Below are positions 48,086 through 58,994 of a stretch of DNA of 64,000 nucleotides, piece by piece (the stretch's first letter is position 1; each line of letters starts with the position of its first letter). The translations under genes were made by a program, and so were the position numbers. Source of the DNA: Methylobacterium sp. Leaf112 (GTDB taxonomy: Bacteria > Pseudomonadota > Alphaproteobacteria > Rhizobiales > Beijerinckiaceae); the NCBI RefSeq assembly GCF_001423295.1, contig NZ_LMNG01000032.1:1-64000 (forward strand), given 5' to 3'. The notes under the pieces are model-generated. The model was given only the letters and a program-made list of their open reading frames with translations, was not told the DNA's origin and did not search any database.

Positions 48086-50320
48086 ATGGACATTCGCCAA
48101 CTCCTCCTCGCGGCCTTTGAGGTCGAACATCGCGAGCATATCGACGCCATCCGCGCGGCCCTGGCCGGGGCGGCGGAGTCCCGCGACTGGAACGACGTGT
48201 TCCGCCGGGCGCACAGCCTGAAGGGGGCGTCGCGGGCCGTCGACCTGCCGGCGGTGGAGGCCGTGGCCCATCGGTTGGAGACCCTGTTCGACCGCATCGT
48301 CGAAGGCGGGGGCACCCTCGACCGGGGGGCGGAGGCCGCGGTCCAGCTCGCGCTCGACCGGATCGAGGCCTATGTCGGCGGTCTTACCGACGGGGTCGGC
48401 GCGCCGATGCCGGACGATGCGCTGCAGGCCCTCGACCGCTGCCTCGACCCCGGATCCCCCGTGGCAGCCGCGCCGGATCCGGCGCTCCGGTCGGCCGAAG
48501 CGCCGCCGGCCGTTCCACCCGCCGCCCCTGCGCCGACCGTGCCCGAGCCGGCGCCCGAGGCCGGCGCGCTGCTGCGCGTCCCGGCCGAGGCCATCGATGC
48601 CCTGACCCGGGCGAGTCACGAGCTCGCGAGTGCCCTCGGGGGCGAGGTGGTCCTGGCCGAGGGGCTCGCCCGATTGACCCGGCGGGCGGGCGACCTCGGC
48701 CTCATGGCCGAGCGGTTGCGCGGGACGGCGACGGCCGCGACGTCCCTGCGCGACCTCGAGACCGGTCTGCTCGCCCTGGCCCGCGAGGCCGCCGACCTGT
48801 CGCGGGTGCGCCTCACCGTCGCCTCCGCCGTCGAGGCGGCCGCGGCCCGGGTGGCCGAGCACGCCGAGCGCCTCGCCCTCGTGCCGGCCGAGACGGTGTT
48901 CGGCGGGTTTCCCCGCGCCCTGCGCGAACTCGCCCGCGAGGGCGGGCAGGAGATCGCCGTCCAGACCACCGGCCTCGATCTTCCGGTGGAGCGCTCGATG
49001 CTCCAGGCCCTCAAGGATCCGGTGCTGCATGCCCTGCGCAACGCCCTGAGCCACGGGGCCGAAGCCCCGGAGGCGCGCGCCCGCAGCGGCAAGCCGCCGG
49101 CCCTCGCCATCGGCCTCGACGTCGCCGTCCGGACCGGGCGTCTCGTCGTCACGGTCCACGACGACGGGCGCGGGCCGGATCTGCGCGCCATCGCCGAGGC
49201 CGCGCGGCGGCGGGGGCTGGCGGCGACGGAGGACGATCCCGAGGCACTCCTCGCCCTGGTGTTCGAGGCGGGGCTCTCGACGGCGGCCGAGGTCGACACC
49301 CTGTCGGGGCGCGGCATCGGCCTGTCCGTGGTGGCCGACGCCGTCCGCCGCCTCGGCGGCCAGGTCCGCCTGAGTCCCCGGGCGCCCTGGGGCACGGAGC
49401 TCGCCATGACCCTGCCCCTGCAGGCGGCGCGGCGCGCGATGCTCCTCGTCGAGGCGGGGCAGGCGACCTACGCCGTGCCGAGCGCCGCCGTGGAGCGGGT
49501 GATCCGGTTCGATCCGCGCGACCTCGACCGGGCCATGGGCCGGCCGGTCCTCAGGGTCGTGTCGGAGGGCGGCGCAGGCGCCACCCTGCCGGTCCTGGCG
49601 CTGGCCGATCTGCTCGGTCGTCCCGGCGGCCGGCCGCCCGAGGCGGGGGCCGCCGTCGTCCTGCGGGCCGGGGGCCGGCGCGTGGTCCTCGTTGTCGAGA
49701 CCCTGCGCGAGGTCCGCACCCACCTCGTCCTGCCGGCGCCGCCCATCGGCGCCGACCCGCGCCTCGTCTCCGGCACGGTGATCCTCGGCGACCGCCCCGT
49801 CCTCGTCCTCGAACCGGACGGCCTCGTCGCCCGGGCGGCGGAGGCCGGATTTCAGGCCGGACCGGATGCCGCGCTCCTCCCCGGGGCGGAGCGCGGAACG
49901 ATCGGTTCGGCCTCACGTTCGAACAACCTCGCGAACAATATCGCCGCCACCCCGGCGACCATCCTGGTCGTCGACGATTCCATCACCACCCGCACCCTGG
50001 AGAAGGGCATCTTGGAAGCGGCCGGTTACCGCGTCGTCGTCTGCGTCGACGGGCAGGACGCCATTGAGCGCCTGCGCGCCGGGATCGAGCCCATCCGGCT
50101 GGTGCTGGCCGATGTCGAGATGCCGCGCCTCGACGGGTTCGGCCTGCTGAAGGCCATCCGGGCGGAGGAATCCGTCGCGCGCCTGCCGGTCATCCTGATG
50201 ACCTCGCGGGGCGATCCCGAGGACGTGGCGCGCGGCCTCGACCTCGGGGCCGACGCCTACCTGACCAAGCAGAGCTTCGACCAGCGCCGTCTCCTCGAGA
50301 CCATCGGGCAATTGCTGTGA
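48086..50320 (+). CDS. CheA-type hybrid histidine kinase with receiver domain
   Basis: The 744-residue protein has an N-terminal Hpt domain with the phosphorylated His in FRRAHSLKGASRAV (H43), an Ala/Pro linker, a dimer/ATPase core (LHALRNALSHGAEAPEARAR, VTVHDDGRGPDLRAIAEAAR, SGRGIGLSVVADAVRRLGG), a CheW-like regulatory domain, and a C-terminal receiver (ATILVVDDSITTRTLEKGIL; phospho-Asp in LADVEMPRLDG; Lys in DAYLTKQSFD). CheA-receiver fusions are typical of Wsp (WspE) and Frz-type pathways. The stop overlaps cheB GTG by GTGA. No CheY gene exists nearby. Confidence 0.9.
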   Translation: MDIRQLLLAAFEVEHREHIDAIRAALAGAAESRDWNDVFRRAHSLKGASRAVDLPAVEAVAHRLETLFDRIVEGGGTLDRGAEAAVQLALDRIEAYVGGLTDGVGAPMPDDALQALDRCLDPGSPVAAAPDPALRSAEAPPAVPPAAPAPTVPEPAPEAGALLRVPAEAIDALTRASHELASALGGEVVLAEGLARLTRRAGDLGLMAERLRGTATAATSLRDLETGLLALAREAADLSRVRLTVASAVEAAAARVAEHAERLALVPAETVFGGFPRALRELAREGGQEIAVQTTGLDLPVERSMLQALKDPVLHALRNALSHGAEAPEARARSGKPPALAIGLDVAVRTGRLVVTVHDDGRGPDLRAIAEAARRRGLAATEDDPEALLALVFEAGLSTAAEVDTLSGRGIGLSVVADAVRRLGGQVRLSPRAPWGTELAMTLPLQAARRAMLLVEAGQATYAVPSAAVERVIRFDPRDLDRAMGRPVLRVVSEGGAGATLPVLALADLLGRPGGRPPEAGAAVVLRAGGRRVVLVVETLREVRTHLVLPAPPIGADPRLVSGTVILGDRPVLVLEPDGLVARAAEAGFQAGPDAALLPGAERGTIGSASRSNNLANNIAATPATILVVDDSITTRTLEKGILEAAGYRVVVCVDGQDAIERLRAGIEPIRLVLADVEMPRLDGFGLLKAIRAEESVARLPVILMTSRGDPEDVARGLDLGADAYLTKQSFDQRRLLETIGQLL

Positions 50321-51401
50321 CCGGACCCGCGACCCCCGACGCGCCCCGCGTGCGGGTGATGCTCGTCGAGGATTCCCTCGTCGTGCGCCAGCTCCTCATC
50401 CACATCGTCGGGCGCGATCCGCGCCTCGAGGTCGTGGCCGCCGTCGCCTCGGGCGAGGAGGCGCTCGCCACCCTCGCGTCCGCCCGGCCCGACGTCATTT
50501 CCATGGACATCCGCCTGCCGGGCATCGACGGCCTGGAGACCACCCGCCGGATCATGGCCGAGCGGCCGACGCCCATCGTGGTGGTGGCCGACGCCATCGA
50601 GGATTCGTCCCTGCGCATCTCCATGAACGCCCTGCGGGCCGGCGCCCTCTCGGTGGTGGAGAAGCCGGTGGCCACCACCCATGCGGGCTACGAGACCGTG
50701 GCCACGGAGATCTGCACGCAGCTGCGCATCATGGCCGCCGTGCCGGTGATCCGCCGCCGGCCCATCGGCGCGGAATGGGCGGGCCGGCCCCGCGACCTGC
50801 GTGCCCTGATCCCCGCCATCGCGTCCGAGGCACCGAGCGTGGTCGCCATCGCGGCGTCCACGGGCGGCCCTCCGGCCCTCGCCCGGGTCATCGGGGCGCT
50901 GCCCGAAGATTTCCCCCTGCCGGTCCTCGTGGTCCAGCACATGGGTGCGGCCTTCATGGAAGGCTTCGCCGCCTGGCTGAACGGCGTCGTCGCCCTGCCC
51001 GTCGCCGTGGCGCGCGACGGCGAGCGCGCGGCCCCCGGCCGGGTCTACGTCGCGCCCGGCGACCGCCACCTCGAACTGGCGCCCGGCGGGGGCCTGCGCC
51101 TCACCGACGCCGACCCCGTGGGCGGGCAGCGCCCGGCCGCCACCGCCCTGTTCCGCTCCCTCGCCCGCCATGCCGGTCCACGCGGGGTCGGCGTGCTGCT
51201 GACCGGCATGGGCGAGGACGGCGCCGTTGGGCTCCTCGACATGCGCCGTGCCGGGGGGGCCACCATCGCGGAGGACGAGAGCACCGCGGTGGTGTTCGGC
51301 ATGCCGGCCGCCGCGATCCGCATGGGAGGCGCCGGCACGGTGCTGCCGCTGGACCGGGTGGCTTCCCATCTCGCCAGGATCGTCGCTGGGGGGGGCATGC
51401 C

Positions 51402-51405
<4 letters not shown>
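50317..51405 (+). CDS. cheB: Chemotaxis protein-glutamate methylesterase CheB
   Basis: The 362-residue protein has a receiver (VRVMLVEDSLVVRQLLIHIV; Asp in VISMDIRLPGIDG) joined to the CheB methylesterase domain: AIAASTGGPPALARVIGALP with the catalytic Ser, VLVVQHMGAAFMEGFAAWLN with the catalytic His, and GMGEDGAVGLLDM with the Asp. It removes methyl groups from receptors. Starts GTG 50317, stop overlaps the next gene's GTG. Corresponds to WspF by order. Confidence 0.93.
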
Positions 51406-53101
<1,696 letters not shown>

Positions 53102-53105
<4 letters not shown>

Positions 53106-54994
53106 GCATGTCCAAAGCTACGATCCTCGCCGTCGACGACGAACCCGACATCCTCATCGCCCTCGAGGACCTGTTCGAGGACGAGTACCGGGTCCTGACC
53201 ACCAGCCGTCCGGCCGAGGCCCTGGAGATCCTGGCGGCCGAGCCCGACATCGCCGTCATCGTGTCGGACCAGCGCATGCCGGGGATGACCGGCGACGCCA
53301 TGCTGGCCCAGGCCCGCGGTCTGCACGACGCCCAGGCGATCCTGCTCACGGGCTACGCCGACATGAGCGCCGTCATCAGTGCCCTCAACCAGGGCGGCAT
53401 CACCGGCTACGCCACCAAGCCCTGGGACGCCGATCTCCTGCGCGGCGCCGTGCGCCAGGCCTACGAGCGCCACCGCCTCGGGCGCGAACTCGCCACGGAG
53501 CGCGCCCTGCTCATGGGCCTCCTGGATCACTCCGAGGATGCGATCTCGTTCAAGGACGGACAGGGCCGGTTCGTCCGCCTCAATGCCCGCAAGGCCGAGC
53601 GCCTCGGGCGAACGACCGCCGAGTGCCTCGGGCGCACGGAGGCGGCGCTGCGGGGCGACCCCGCGAGCACGGACCACGCCGGCACCGAAACCGACGGGGC
53701 GGCGGAGGCCGACGCCCAGGCCATCGCGGCGGGCCGGCCGACGGAGACCGAGATCACCGAGGGGCCGGAGGGGGCGGAGCGCTGGAGCCACGTCGCCCGG
53801 GTGCCGATCCGCGGCGCCTCGGGCGCGGTGGTGCATCTCGCCACCATCGAGCGCGACGTGACCGAGCACCGGCTTCTCGAAGCGCGCCTGCGCCAGTCGG
53901 ACAAGATGCAGGCGCTGGGCACCCTCGCGGGCGGCATCGCCCACGACTTCAACAACCTCCTCACGGCGATTCTCGGCAGCCTCGAACTCGCGACCCCCAA
54001 GATCGCGGACCAGCCCCGCGTGCTGCGCCTCGTCACCAACGCGACGCAGGCGGCCCAGCGCGGGGCGACCCTGACGAAGCGCCTCCTCGGCTTCAGCCGC
54101 TCGCGCGACCTCCGGCCCCGGGCCGTCGACCTCAACCACGTCATCGCCGGCATGGGCGAGTTGCTGGGGGGGAGCCTCGGCGGCCTCGTGGGGCTGACCC
54201 TGCGGCTCGACCCGGCCGCACCCGCCGCCCGGGTCGATCCCGATCAGCTCGAACTCGCGGTGCTCAACCTGTGCATCAACAGCCGCGACGCCATGCCGGA
54301 GGGGGGGAGCATCACCGTCTCGACCCGGATTTTGGCCCTGCGGGACGATCCCGACCTGCCGGATGGCGACTACGCCGCCATCGAGGTTGCGGACACCGGC
54401 ACCGGCATCCCGCCGGCGATCCTGCAACGGGTGTGCGAGCCGTTCTTCACCACCAAGGCCGTCGGCCAGGGCACGGGGCTCGGCCTCGCCATGGTGTTCG
54501 GCCTCGCCCAGCAATCGGCCGGGCGCCTGCGCATCGCCAGCGAGGTCGGCGAGGGCACCCGCGTCGAACTGCTGCTGCCCCGCACCGAGGCCGAGATCGT
54601 GGGGGAGGCCGCACCCGAGCCGGCCCCGGCGGCGCCCGTCCAGGCCGCACGCATCCTCGTGGTGGACGACGACCCCGAGGTGCGTCACGTGACGGCCTCG
54701 TTCCTCGCCACCTTCGGCTACGCCGAGAGCGAGGCGCCGGACGGGCCCTCGGCCGTGACCCTGCTGGAACGGGACCGCTTCGACCTCGTGGTGGCGGATC
54801 TGGCCATGCCGGGCATGACCGGCGTCGAGCTCGCCGCCATCGTGCGCGCGCGATGGGCCGGCGTGCCGGTGCTCATCCTCACGGGTCACGCCGAGGCGAT
54901 CCCGATCCCGGCCGACCTGCCGGTGCTGCGCAAGCCCTTCGAATCCGGCGATCTCGCGGCCGAGGTGTCCCGCCTCCTCGTCCCCGGGCCTTGA
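53102..54994 (+). CDS. Hybrid histidine kinase, REC-PAS-HisKA-HATPase-REC
   Basis: The 630-residue protein begins (GTG 53102) with a receiver of HupR/RpfG type: ILAVDDEPDILIALEDLFED, IVSDQRMPGMTGDAMLA, LTGYADMSAV and YATKPWD. A PAS domain follows (LLDHSEDAISFKDGQGRFVR), then the H-box ALGTLAGGIAHDFNNLLTAI, ATPase boxes NLCINSRDAMPEGG, VADTGTGIP and GTGLGLAMVFG, and a C-terminal receiver (ILVVDDDPEVRHVTASFLAT; LVVADLAMPGMTG). It is the last gene of the chemosensory operon and could be its output or a link to another phosphorelay; no DNA-binding or GGDEF partner is adjacent. Confidence 0.86.
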
Positions 54995-55085
54995 CGGCGC
55001 CGCCCGCCCGGCCGGGCAGGCGTTGCTCCCCGGGCGTAATCGCGCCAAAGCAGTCCGAACCGTCATCCCATCCGACAGAGCCCCC

Positions 55086-55922
55086 GTGCCCCCTCCTCCC
55101 TCGAAGCTGCAGACCCTGCTGCCCGATCTCGGGCAACGCGTGCTCGTGATGGGCATCCTCAACGTCACGCCGGATTCGTTCTCCGACGGGGGGCGCTTCG
55201 CCGATCCCGGGCCCGCCCGCGCCCAGGCCGAGACCCTGGTGGCCGAGGGGGCGGCGCTGATCGACATCGGCGGGGAATCGACCCGGCCGGGGCATACCCC
55301 CGTCTCGGCCGAGGAGGAGCAGGCCCGCATCCTGCCGGTGATCCGCGACCTCGCGTCCCGCCTGCCCGTGCCGATCTCCGTCGACACCTACAAGGCCGCC
55401 ACCGCCCGTGTCGCCCTGGAGGCGGGTGCGCGCATCGTCAACGACGTCTGGGGCCTGCAGCGCGAGCCCGACATCGCCCACGTCGCAGCCGATCACGGCG
55501 CGCCCGTGATGGTGATGCACAACCGCGAGACCATCGAGCCCGGGATCGACATCGTCGCCGACATGCTGCGCTTCTTCGAGCGCTCCCTCGCCATCGCTCG
55601 GCAGGCCGGCATCCGCGACGCCGACATCGTCCTCGATCCGGGCATCGGCTTCGGCAAGAGCTGGGAGCAGCACCTGGACGCCCTGCGGCGGCTGCCCGAG
55701 ATCGTCGCCCTCGGCTTTCCCGTCCTCGTCGGCGTCTCGCGAAAGTCCCTGCTGGGGCGCCTGCACAACACCGAGACGAAGCCCGTCGACCGCCTGTTCG
55801 GCTCGCTGGCGAGCCACGTGCTGGCCGCGACCCTCGGCGCCGGGATCGTGCGCGTCCACGACGTCGCGCCCCATGTCGATGCCCTCCGGGTGGTGGATGC
55901 CGTGATGAGGCCGGAGCGATGA
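55086..55922 (+). CDS. folP: Dihydropteroate synthase
   Basis: The 278-residue protein is a TIM-barrel DHPS: VLVMGILNVTPDSFSDGGRF at the N-terminus, LIDIGGESTRPGHTPVSAEE, ISVDTYKAATARVALEAGAR, IVNDVWGLQREPDIA and DIVLDPGIGFGKSWEQHLDA. It joins p-aminobenzoate to the pterin pyrophosphate in folate synthesis. I place the start at GTG 55086, because the sequence upstream to 55023 lacks family likeness. It is first in folP-folB-folK, with ATGA overlap to folB. Confidence 0.94.
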   Translation: MPPPPSKLQTLLPDLGQRVLVMGILNVTPDSFSDGGRFADPGPARAQAETLVAEGAALIDIGGESTRPGHTPVSAEEEQARILPVIRDLASRLPVPISVDTYKAATARVALEAGARIVNDVWGLQREPDIAHVAADHGAPVMVMHNRETIEPGIDIVADMLRFFERSLAIARQAGIRDADIVLDPGIGFGKSWEQHLDALRRLPEIVALGFPVLVGVSRKSLLGRLHNTETKPVDRLFGSLASHVLAATLGAGIVRVHDVAPHVDALRVVDAVMRPER

Positions 55923-56311
55923 CCCTGTCCCATCCCGGCGACCGCATCCTCGTCCAGCGCATCGCGGTCTTCGCGTATCACGGGCTCCTCGAGGAGGAGG
56001 CGCGCCTCGGCCAGCGCTTCTACATCTCCCTCGAATGCCGCCTCGACCTGGCGCCGGCGGGCCGCTCCGACGAGGTCGCTCACACGGTGAGCTACGCGGA
56101 CCTCACCGAGATCGTCACCCGGATCGCGACCCAGCGGCGCTTCGCCCTCATCGAGGCCCTGGCCGAGGCCATCGCGGCCGAGATCCTGTCGGCGCACGAA
56201 CCCATCCGGTCCGTGAGCGTGCGGGTCGACAAGCCGAGCGCGCCGGTACCGGCGGTGATCGAGGGCGTCGCCATCGAGATCGTCCGCCACCGGGCCGGAG
56301 ACGCGTCGTGA
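55919..56311 (+). CDS. folB: Dihydroneopterin aldolase
   Basis: The 130-residue protein shows RILVQRIAVFAYHGLLEEEA, with the usual HG core, LGQRFYISLECRLDLAPAGR, DEVAHTVSYADLTEIVTRIA and FALIEALAEAIAAEIL. It converts dihydroneopterin to hydroxymethyl-dihydropterin and glycolaldehyde. In this organism the same pterin also feeds tetrahydromethanopterin. It overlaps folP and folK at start and stop. Confidence 0.93.
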   Translation: MTLSHPGDRILVQRIAVFAYHGLLEEEARLGQRFYISLECRLDLAPAGRSDEVAHTVSYADLTEIVTRIATQRRFALIEALAEAIAAEILSAHEPIRSVSVRVDKPSAPVPAVIEGVAIEIVRHRAGDAS

Positions 56312-56781
56312 ACGCCGCCTATCTCGGCCTCGGCTCCAACATCGGCGACAAGGCCGCGACCCTCGCCGAGGCGGTGGCGCGCCTCGCCGTGACGCCGGGC
56401 ATCCGCATCACCGCCCGCTCGGCCGATTACCGCACCCCGCCCTGGGGCGACACCGACCAGGATTGGTTCCTCAACGCGGCCCTGGGGCTGGAGACGAACC
56501 TGTCGCCGCACGACCTCTTGGAGGCGGGCCTCGCCATCGAGACCGCCATGGGCCGGGTGCGCGAGCGCCGCTGGGGGCCGCGGGTCATCGACATCGACGT
56601 GCTGCACTATGCCGGCGCCACCATCGACGACGCCCGCTTGGTCCTGCCGCACCGGTTCGTCCGCGAGCGCGCCTTCGTGCTCGTGCCGCTGGCCGAGATC
56701 GCCCCCGACCTGGTCATCGGCCCCGAGACCGTGGCGCAGGCGCTCGCCAAGCTCGACACCGCGGGCATCGAGCCGGTCTGA
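56308..56781 (+). CDS. folK: 6-hydroxymethyl-7,8-dihydropterin pyrophosphokinase
   Basis: The 157-residue protein starts GTG 56308, overlapping folB. Motifs: AYLGLGSNIGDKAATLAEAV, YRTPPWGDTDQDWFLNAALG, GRVRERRWGPRVIDIDVLHY with the metal-binding DID, and LVLPHRFVRERAFVLVPLAE. It adds pyrophosphate to the pterin ahead of FolP. It ends just before the convergent L,D-transpeptidase gene; the stop codons abut. Confidence 0.95.
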   Translation: MNAAYLGLGSNIGDKAATLAEAVARLAVTPGIRITARSADYRTPPWGDTDQDWFLNAALGLETNLSPHDLLEAGLAIETAMGRVRERRWGPRVIDIDVLHYAGATIDDARLVLPHRFVRERAFVLVPLAEIAPDLVIGPETVAQALAKLDTAGIEPV

Positions 56782-57339
56782 TCAGGGGCGGATCTCCACG
56801 GGCGTGCCGACATCGACCCGGGCGTAGATGTCCGCCATCTCGCCATTGGTCACGCCGACGCAGCCGTTGGTCCAGTCGACGAAGCGGTGTAGGGGGCCGA
56901 ACCACGAGAAGCCGTTGAGCAGGCCGTGGATCATGATGTCGCCGCCGGGCTCCCGGCCCTCCGCCGCCGCCACGGCCGCCTGCTCCGGCGTCGGATAGGA
57001 CACCTTGAGCGACAGGTGGGCGACGCTGCGCGGGTTGCGATACGCGATCGCATAGAGCCCCTCCGGCGTGCGCCCGTCGCCCTCGCGGGCCTTCTGGCCG
57101 ACGGGCGCGAAGCCGAGGGAGACCGGATAAGTGGCGAGCACCCGTCCCTCCCGCAGGAGGGTGAGGCGCCGCGCGGCCTTCTCGACGAGGACGGCGTCGG
57201 CCCGGTCCGAGACCGGCACGAGGTCCGGCTCGACGCGAGTCCATTGCTGCCGGTCTGCGACGACGGCGACCGTCCCGAGACCCACGACGGCGGCGGCGAG
57301 CCACCATCGCCGGGTCCGGGGCGGACGTGCGTCCGTCAT
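56782..57339 (-). CDS. L,D-transpeptidase (YkuD domain)
   Basis: The 185-residue protein has a membrane helix near the start (WWLAAAVVGLGTVAVVADRQ) and then a YkuD domain: DAVLVEKAARRLTLLREGRV, GQKAREGDGRTPEGLYAI, DIMIHGLLNGFSWFG with the His, and WTNGCVGVTNGEMADIYARV with the catalytic Cys. It makes 3-3 cross-links in peptidoglycan or attaches lipoproteins. It is convergent with folK and sits one base from the end of xoxJ; the two share the direction, so it could be read with xoxFGJ. Confidence 0.88.
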   Translation of the reverse strand: MTDARPPRTRRWWLAAAVVGLGTVAVVADRQQWTRVEPDLVPVSDRADAVLVEKAARRLTLLREGRVLATYPVSLGFAPVGQKAREGDGRTPEGLYAIAYRNPRSVAHLSLKVSYPTPEQAAVAAAEGREPGGDIMIHGLLNGFSWFGPLHRFVDWTNGCVGVTNGEMADIYARVDVGTPVEIRP

Positions 57340-57340
57340 C

Positions 57341-58195
57341 TCAAGGGGATGCCGGGGCGAGGAGCTTGTTGCCCTCTTCCTCCAGCAGCGGCACGTCGAA
57401 GTCCCGCAGGACCTTCTCGATGTCGGTGCGACGCTTGCGCAGGATGGTGTTGAGGCTGCGCTTCCAGTCGTTCTCCTCCATCCGCACGCCGAGGGCGATG
57501 CGGAAGGTGAGCGGTGGCCGGTCGGGCTCTTCCAGCAGCGGCACCACCGCCATGGGCACGCCGCTCTGTTTCGCCAGCCAGCCGGCGGCCGGCCCCCACA
57601 GGATCGCCGCGTCGATCCGCTTCTCGGCGAGATCCGCGATCACCTCGGCCGCGATGGTCTGGTGTTTGCGCGCCGGGTCGAGCTGGTAGGGCGCGTAGGC
57701 CTTCATGGTGCTGACGAGGCCGAGTTCACCCATGCGGTTAACCGGGGGCGTGCCGCCGATGACGCCGATGGCCTTGCCCTTGAGGCGCGGATCGTCGAGG
57801 CGCGTCACCCCGTCGAGGTCGCCCTTGCGGGTGACCAGGGTGTAGGCCGAGCGGTAGTACGGGTTGGTGTGTTGCACGAGTTCGCCGCCGGACGCCGACC
57901 CCATGATGAGGTCGCACAGGCCGGTGCCCAGGGTGTTGCGCACGAAGCCGGGTCCCTGCGTCAGCCAGTAGTAGCGGACCTTGACCTTCAGCTCCTCGGC
58001 GATGATCGCCGCGATGCGGTTCTCGAACCCGTCCTCCTTGCGCTGGGAGAACGGCATGTTGCCCGGATCGCCACAGACCCGAAGGGTGTCCGTGGTGACG
58101 AGGTCGGGCAGCGATTGCGCCAACGCGGGTCGCGCCCCTGCTGCGGCGAGCAGGAGCGCGAGGACGAGGCCGGTGGTCGAGCCTGTGCGGGTCAT
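57341..58195 (-). CDS. xoxJ: XoxJ periplasmic binding-type protein of lanthanide methanol dehydrogenase
   Basis: The 284-residue protein has a signal peptide (GLVLALLLAAAGARPALAQ) and a substrate-binding-protein fold: TLRVCGDPGNMPFSQRKEDG, IIAEELKVKVRYYWLTQGPG, LGTGLCDLIMGSASGGELVQ and GKAIGVIGGTPPVNRMG. MxaJ/XoxJ is thought to help assemble or activate the methanol dehydrogenase rather than carry a substrate. Its ATG (58195) overlaps the xoxG stop. Third gene of xoxFGJ. Confidence 0.93.
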   Translation of the reverse strand: MTRTGSTTGLVLALLLAAAGARPALAQSLPDLVTTDTLRVCGDPGNMPFSQRKEDGFENRIAAIIAEELKVKVRYYWLTQGPGFVRNTLGTGLCDLIMGSASGGELVQHTNPYYRSAYTLVTRKGDLDGVTRLDDPRLKGKAIGVIGGTPPVNRMGELGLVSTMKAYAPYQLDPARKHQTIAAEVIADLAEKRIDAAILWGPAAGWLAKQSGVPMAVVPLLEEPDRPPLTFRIALGVRMEENDWKRSLNTILRKRRTDIEKVLRDFDVPLLEEEGNKLLAPASP

Positions 58196-58881
58196 CAGCC
58201 GCCCAGGCACTCCTTCTCGGCCTTCTTGGCGGCCTCGGGCTTCTCTTCCTTGTCCGTCGGGCGGACGCGCGGCATGGCGCCGGAGGCACGGGCCTTCAGG
58301 TAGGTGTAGAGATCGTCAGCGTAGCACATGACGTTCTTGTTGTCGCCGAAGGCAGGCATGACGTTGGTGCCGGCCGCGCTGACATCCTGTTTGCCGCCGG
58401 CGATGACGCCGATGAACTCCTCGTACGACAGGCGCTTGAGCGAGTCCTTGAGGGCGGGCGCGTAGGTCGAGCCCATGGCGTCGGGGCCGTGGCAGACGTG
58501 GCACTCGGCGTGATAGCGGCGGTAGCCGGAATAGGCGTACCAGTCGAACTTCTTGCCATCGTTGCTGATGTGATAGGTCGGAGCGCCGTCCTTGTCGAAA
58601 TACTTGCCGTCCTCGACCTTCACCGCCTGATACTTGTCGAGCAGCTTGGCGTCCTTCTCGGGCGCATTGGGATCGAGTTGGTTGACCAGGGCCGCATCGG
58701 TGGGCTTGGCGTCCGCGGTCTTGGCGTCCGTGGTCTTGGCGTTCGTGGTCTTGGCATCAGCCGGCTTGGCGTCCTGCGCCTGGACGGCGGCAGTGGATGC
58801 GAGCGCGAGAACGAGGGCGGCCACGAGCGGACGGATGGCGGCTTTGCTTTGGTACTGCAACGACGTTTCTCCCAGGAGCAT
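58195..58881 (-). CDS. xoxG: Cytochrome c XoxG, electron acceptor of XoxF
   Basis: The 228-residue protein has a signal peptide (PLVAALVLALASTAAVQAQ), a repetitive linker of DAKTT/DAKPT units, and a single haem c site in AECHVCHGPDAMGSTYAPAL. The likely axial Met is in GTNVMPAFGDNKNV. The C-terminus is Lys/Glu-rich. XoxG takes electrons from XoxF in the periplasm. The linker units come from about 15-base DNA repeats (58702-58778). It follows xoxF after a strong hairpin and overlaps xoxJ. Confidence 0.94.
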   Translation of the reverse strand: MLLGETSLQYQSKAAIRPLVAALVLALASTAAVQAQDAKPADAKTTNAKTTDAKTADAKPTDAALVNQLDPNAPEKDAKLLDKYQAVKVEDGKYFDKDGAPTYHISNDGKKFDWYAYSGYRRYHAECHVCHGPDAMGSTYAPALKDSLKRLSYEEFIGVIAGGKQDVSAAGTNVMPAFGDNKNVMCYADDLYTYLKARASGAMPRVRPTDKEEKPEAAKKAEKECLGG

Positions 58882-58937
58882 CCATCGGCCCGTTCGACCG
58901 ATGTTCGAATTGTTCTTGATAATGACCTAATCATAAA

Positions 58938-58967
58938 GGTGCCGGCGCGGAAACCCGCGCCGGCACC
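58938..58967 (-). terminator. Intercistronic hairpin between xoxF and xoxG
   Basis: GGTGCCGGCGCGG and CCGCGCCGGCACC form a perfect 13-bp stem; on the minus strand TTTATGATT follows. It lies 28 bases after the xoxF stop and 57 bases before xoxG. It may act as a partial terminator or protect the 3' end of xoxF mRNA. Confidence 0.75.
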
Positions 58968-58994
58968 CTAACCTTCAAAGCTTCGTGCGACCGA

